Source of the DNA: Styela clava
Taxonomy: Eukaryota; Chordata; Ascidiacea; Stolidobranchia; Styelidae
Assembly (NCBI RefSeq): GCF_964204865.1
Contig: NC_135255.1
Coordinates: forward strand, 2,170,001 to 2,234,000
Direction of reading: 5' to 3'
DNA: 64,000 bases
Shown here: piece after piece, positions 60,345-64,000 of the stretch
Layout of the letters: every line of letters begins with the position of its first letter
Numbering within the stretch: the stretch's first letter is position 1
Notes under the pieces: generated by a model
Databases searched by the model: none
Told to the model about the DNA's origin: nothing
What the model saw: the letters and a program-made list of their open reading frames with translations, nothing else
Translations under genes and position numbers: made by a program

Positions 60345-62333
60345 TTACAAAAAGAAATCCGGATTTAGGTTATCTGTAAACAAAGTTCTGTCGACAACAT
60401 CGGATGGTGAAGTTAATCTGTTTGATCCAAGTATAACTTCACATTGATTTGACTTAAACTTTCGTAAAACATCATTGACTTGTGAAACCTCAGTAGCTGT
60501 AATGCCTCCTATAACATATATTATTAAAGTAGGAAAATCACATGGTCTGGGAGGAGTGACTTTTCGGAACATACTCATTCCCATTTTAAGTAAGTCTTTG
60601 CGACCAGTTGTAATATGCTCAATGTCAGGCTCAAGATCTGGTTTTAGTGGATGGAATATTCGCTCAATAACTTGACTTAGCAGAGGTTGGTAAGAAGGGG
60701 GCTCAACTTTGCCAAATTTCAATATATGAAATAGATGCAAATCATTTACGACGATTTTTTCAAGGTTGTTCAAAGTTCTGTAGACGGTGTGAGTTAATTT
60801 GGCTTTGTTTTTCAGGTCTTCTTCAGAGAGCTTAAAAGAAGTCATGAAGTGCTCTGGGAGATCCTCACACTGAGTGTTGGAAATGATCTCACAAAGAGAA
60901 TCGCACAAATTCTCATACACATCAATATCTATGTGACTTTTAAATGCATAAGAAGCATAAATCATTAAAGACAACAATTCTTCAAAAGTAGTTGAATCGT
61001 CCTTAGCAAGTTTGGTGATTTGATCCAAAATATTAGAGACATCATCATCTCCCAACTGCTGAAGAATTAGTTTCTCCGTCATAGCCAATGTTTCCCAACT
61101 TTCACAAGATTCATCTTTTAGCAGTTGGGCAGTGGCCAAACCAAATTGAAGTAGTGCACTATTGTACAGAACAGCACCAGCATTTCTTTTGAAAGCACCA
61201 ACTAGATTTTCAATATTATCAGCAGGATTAGGTTCATTGGTTGAAATATCACCATCTTCATTAAGACCTTCTTCTGTGACTGCTCTAAGCAATTGGTTTC
61301 GAATTTGTGAAACTGCTTTTACACTTTTTACTCCACAAGCTTCCGCAAGAATAGGGCTTTCATCTGTATCTGGAACCAAACAACCAGGATACACAATTGT
61401 ATCATCAACATCTTCAGGACAAGCATCACATAAAATTGACATATCAACTGACACATTGTTACAATGAGCAGGAAGGCCGGGCAAAATTCCCAGTAATTGA
61501 TCAACTAAACATCGTTCCCCATGGGATGCTGGGCCAATCAAATCTAAAGTTCTGTCAATGAAAAGGACACCGATTTTCCCTGGATAAGTGTTTTTTTGTT
61601 GATTAACCATATTGGAAAGCTGTACTGAACACAGGTGGCTTGTTGGCCCAAGTGCAAATATTTCTTCTTTACAACCTATAGAGTGGAAACATTGTCGTAA
61701 AGATGATGTCAACATTCGAACAAGAGTTCTGTATTCATGAGGACACATGTAGAAATGGAGATCTTTAAGATTAATCGTGCTTCTACCAGAATCTTCCATA
61801 TTCAGTTCAATTAGATCTTTGTGTTGAACAGGAAAAAATGCATCAAATGAAGGCGTCAGAAATAAGTTTTCAAACATTGGTGCCATGAATATGGGGAGAT
61901 GAAGAATTTCGGTTTGCACATTGGTGTCACCCATCCATTTTTGTAGTTCATGCTCCAGATCTTCGAAAGTTCTTTCATCCTCTTTCAGATATTCTTCCCC
62001 TGAAGCATATTGATGTAACTTAGGCTCTAGAGTTGTGATCACCAAACAGTTATTAAAAGAACTTGCAGACAAAATATTTTCTATAGTATATGTTGTCTTC
62101 CCAGTAAGAGGTGAGCTTATGATAAACACAGCTTTTTCCTGCTTTTCTGTTCCACTCTCAAATGCAGAAAATTCTCTTATGTTAGTGGCTCCACTTTCAA
62201 ATAAAAGATCTGCTCCTCCACACCAATGCAAGCATTCCGCACAAGGATTGTCCATGAAAATAACTGCATCTTGAACCCTTAAAGCGACTTTCTTCCAGGG
62301 TGTCAGGCAAGTGTGCTTAAAGAAATTATTCAT
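60345..62333 (-). CDS. SCFD2: Sec1 family domain-containing protein 2 (SCFD2), intronless
   Basis: A single open exon. It shows the SCFD2 order: RVQDAVIFMDNPCAECLHW near the start, REF, KAVFIISSPLTGKT, CLVITT, EVLHVP-like ILHLPIFMAP, GKIGVLFIDRTLDLIGPASH, VYPGCLVP, LLQFGLATAQLLK, EELLSLMIYASY, SYQPLLSQVIERIFHP, DIEHITTGRKDLLKMG, FPTLIIYVIGGITATEV and the terminal NPDFF. SCFD2 is a divergent Sec1/Munc18-type protein thought to act in vesicle trafficking; its exact role is poorly known. I prefer the start at 62,333 (662 residues, MNNFFKHTCLTPWKK) because it aligns with the known N-terminus; an ATG 11 codons upstream at 62,366 adds a hydrophobic MCIITASLLIV stretch with no counterpart. The family is about 680 residues long, so this copy is complete. 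Vertebrate SCFD2 genes have several introns; this one has none. Confidence 0.93.
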   Translation of the reverse strand: MNNFFKHTCLTPWKKVALRVQDAVIFMDNPCAECLHWCGGADLLFESGATNIREFSAFESGTEKQEKAVFIISSPLTGKTTYTIENILSASSFNNCLVITTLEPKLHQYASGEEYLKEDERTFEDLEHELQKWMGDTNVQTEILHLPIFMAPMFENLFLTPSFDAFFPVQHKDLIELNMEDSGRSTINLKDLHFYMCPHEYRTLVRMLTSSLRQCFHSIGCKEEIFALGPTSHLCSVQLSNMVNQQKNTYPGKIGVLFIDRTLDLIGPASHGERCLVDQLLGILPGLPAHCNNVSVDMSILCDACPEDVDDTIVYPGCLVPDTDESPILAEACGVKSVKAVSQIRNQLLRAVTEEGLNEDGDISTNEPNPADNIENLVGAFKRNAGAVLYNSALLQFGLATAQLLKDESCESWETLAMTEKLILQQLGDDDVSNILDQITKLAKDDSTTFEELLSLMIYASYAFKSHIDIDVYENLCDSLCEIISNTQCEDLPEHFMTSFKLSEEDLKNKAKLTHTVYRTLNNLEKIVVNDLHLFHILKFGKVEPPSYQPLLSQVIERIFHPLKPDLEPDIEHITTGRKDLLKMGMSMFRKVTPPRPCDFPTLIIYVIGGITATEVSQVNDVLRKFKSNQCEVILGSNRLTSPSDVVDRTLFTDNLNPDFFL

Positions 62334-63182
62334 GACTATCAATAGTGATGCTGTAATAATGCACACAAATCACAAGAAAAACATAAATATCAACGAACAT
62401 GCAATAGTCAATGACAAAATTCATAGAAACTTGCACAAGTTTAAATCAAATTTTCATGAAAATTATAAATGATGAAAATGTTTCACAATAAAAAACAGAA
62501 GGCAAATTTTTCGCAAATGCGATTATCAATACACTATACTCTTATCACATTCCAAGTATATTATTAGGTATGTGTAAACATTAATTAAATGATATCCAAA
62601 TACTGAGACAAAACATGGCTGTCTATCTGTGAAATGTACTCTTTTGCAAGATTTTATCGCTTTTCTAATAATACTGAAATTGAAAAAACAGGATTCCAGA
62701 AGTACTAGCTGGATATGGACTCCTGTAGACCAGATTCACATAGCCAATCCTTCTGCATTCTGGCCAACCATTATATACAAATGAGCATAAAAATATAGAT
62801 CCATGCTTTTTAAAGAAACAAAAATTTGCACCATTGAACAGAAAACCATTTTTAACTATTGATCATACACTATAGCTGGAGAATCAATATGACACCAATT
62901 GGAAAGTAATAAATAAAAACAATGGTTGAAGATAGAGAAAAATAGGAAATACTGATTTAATTTGAGAATATCAAAATCAAAGGGATTCCAAATTGCAATA
63001 AAATAATGATTTCTACACAACTACTTACATTCCTTATATTCAATTTCCAGAACACACAAAGTTAATTAAAAGAAGAACACTACAGTTGAAGTGAATAAAC
63101 TTGGCACATTTATACAAGTTCTTGGGGTTTCATACAATATAAATTTAGTTTCAGCTGTAAGATTTGTGCAAATACTTGCTGT
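62334..63182. other. Spacer between SCFD2 and the next minus-strand gene
   Basis: About 850 bases of AT-rich sequence. It should hold the SCFD2 promoter and the 3' UTR of the upstream gene. No element was identified. Confidence 0.4.
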
Positions 63183-64000
63183 TCATTCTTCTGCATATTC
63201 AGCTTCAGTGGTTTCAACATTAGATTCTTCTAAAAGAGAAATTACTTGAACTAAAACATGTTCATATAGAATCTTAACTATATTTCATAAGACAAAGATT
63301 TGAAAAAGCCAAGAGTCAAACTGGCTTATTATTGATTCAAGCATTATATCATTCAATGAACACAATGATACCGTAAGCCTATTTCTGTTCATCACTGTGA
63401 TATGAAGAAAATTATTAAAAATGATCATATCAGATTCTTACAATGCAAATACTATTGTGAAAGCCTTCACTATTATGGAAGCCCTCCAAGTTCAATAGGT
63501 ACGATAAATCCTATCCAATTTAAATATTAATCAAATCTAGTTTGTTTTCAAAATGATGCTTGAAAATTATTGAATTAAAAATAAAATATTAAAAGTGAAT
63601 TTGGCCAAAATTTCATTTTACTACTTAATTTGATGGTACAAATTAATTAAAAATCATTAAAGAAAGCAAGAAAAAATACTACAATATTGAACAATTACTT
63701 CGAAACATGTATATTAATTTATGCAGGTAATCGTGGTTTATTAATTTTGATCAGGGCAAAGCTACAAAGAATCCCATTGAAAAACTATAATGAAAAAGAA
63801 AAATTGCACTGCACTAGAATCTACAAAAAAACAAATGTTGATTGCGAACATTCAAAAATAAAATGATATCACTTTAGGCTCTTTTACTCATTTCATAATA
63901 TAAATTACTTATTTACCTACTGATATATCGCTCTCACAAAAATAATATTCTGTTGCTTTCTTCCTTGACATGGCAAGTAATTGCACGGTTTTAACATTCT
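63183..64000 (-). CDS. 3' end of an unidentified gene (two exons, truncated by the window)
   Basis: The last exon, 63,229-63,183, follows a clean ctcttttag acceptor and encodes an acidic tail, ESNVETTEAEYAEE, then TGA. The exon before it runs off the window edge and ends at about 63,917 before gtaaat. Read in the phase that joins the tail, it encodes NVKTVQLLAMSRKKATEYYF followed by CESDISV. An alternative donor four bases upstream (gtaggt) gives a basic tail instead and is judged less likely. The protein was not recognised. The lysine-rich and acidic segments suggest an intracellular protein. Confidence 0.5.

Noticed and set aside
62334..62366. Upstream ATG of SCFD2
   Set aside because: The extra 11 residues have no counterpart in the family; the next Met aligns with the known N-terminus.

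Overview
The window is intron-bearing animal nuclear DNA. It is AT-rich, uses GT-AG introns, and its genes encode metazoan families: Ly6/uPAR, CCP (sushi) and VWA secreted domains, an SLC5 sodium-coupled transporter, and SCFD2, a Sec1/Munc18-like protein. Rich hAT DNA-transposon debris, RTE-like LINE debris and satellite arrays suggest an invertebrate. A tunicate or another invertebrate deuterostome is my guess, but the sequence does not settle the species.

Layout. 1.8-6.8 kb (+): a 12-exon secreted protein with signal peptide, Ly6/uPAR fold, Pro/Thr linker, three CCP exons and a C-terminal VWA domain. The first CCP exon carries two frame-breaking indels and can be skipped in frame. 8.4-18.8 kb: no intact gene; a ~200-bp tandem repeat, an RTE-like LINE remnant, SINE-like copies with AAC tails, a hAT MITE and a decayed ZBED/hAT transposase. 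18.9-21.7 kb: a tRNA-like Pol III promoter followed by a ~2.7-kb purine-strand minisatellite. 22.7-28.6 kb: a small inverted-repeat element, then five head-to-tail composite elements built from 145-bp dimeric satellite monomers, with 5' and 3' inverted motifs and a 3' stem-loop that resemble Helentron/HINE elements. 28.9-40.3 kb (-): a cluster of CCP-VWA units related to the first gene: one good gene (CCP-VWA-CCP-VWA), one decayed VWA piece inside an inverted repeat, and one CCP-VWA unit whose CCP exon is dead. A 1.2-kb hAT element lies between the two decayed units. 43.4-54.7 kb (-): a complete 13-exon, 611-residue SLC5 (SMCT/SMVT-like) transporter with nested hAT elements in its 4.9-kb third intron. 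57.2-58.4 kb: a hAT element with a perfect 8-bp duplication. 60.3-62.3 kb (-): an intronless SCFD2 of about 662 codons. 63.2-64.0 kb (-): the last two exons of an unidentified gene running off the window.

The genes do not form one pathway. The coherent theme is local birth and death of a secreted CCP-VWA family. Members share intron phases across the VWA domain, lie on both strands, and show every stage from intact to dead. The neighbouring transporter and trafficking genes look like ordinary housekeeping or solute-uptake genes. Exon joins were placed by reading splice sites and checking phases by hand; no transcript or homology search was available.
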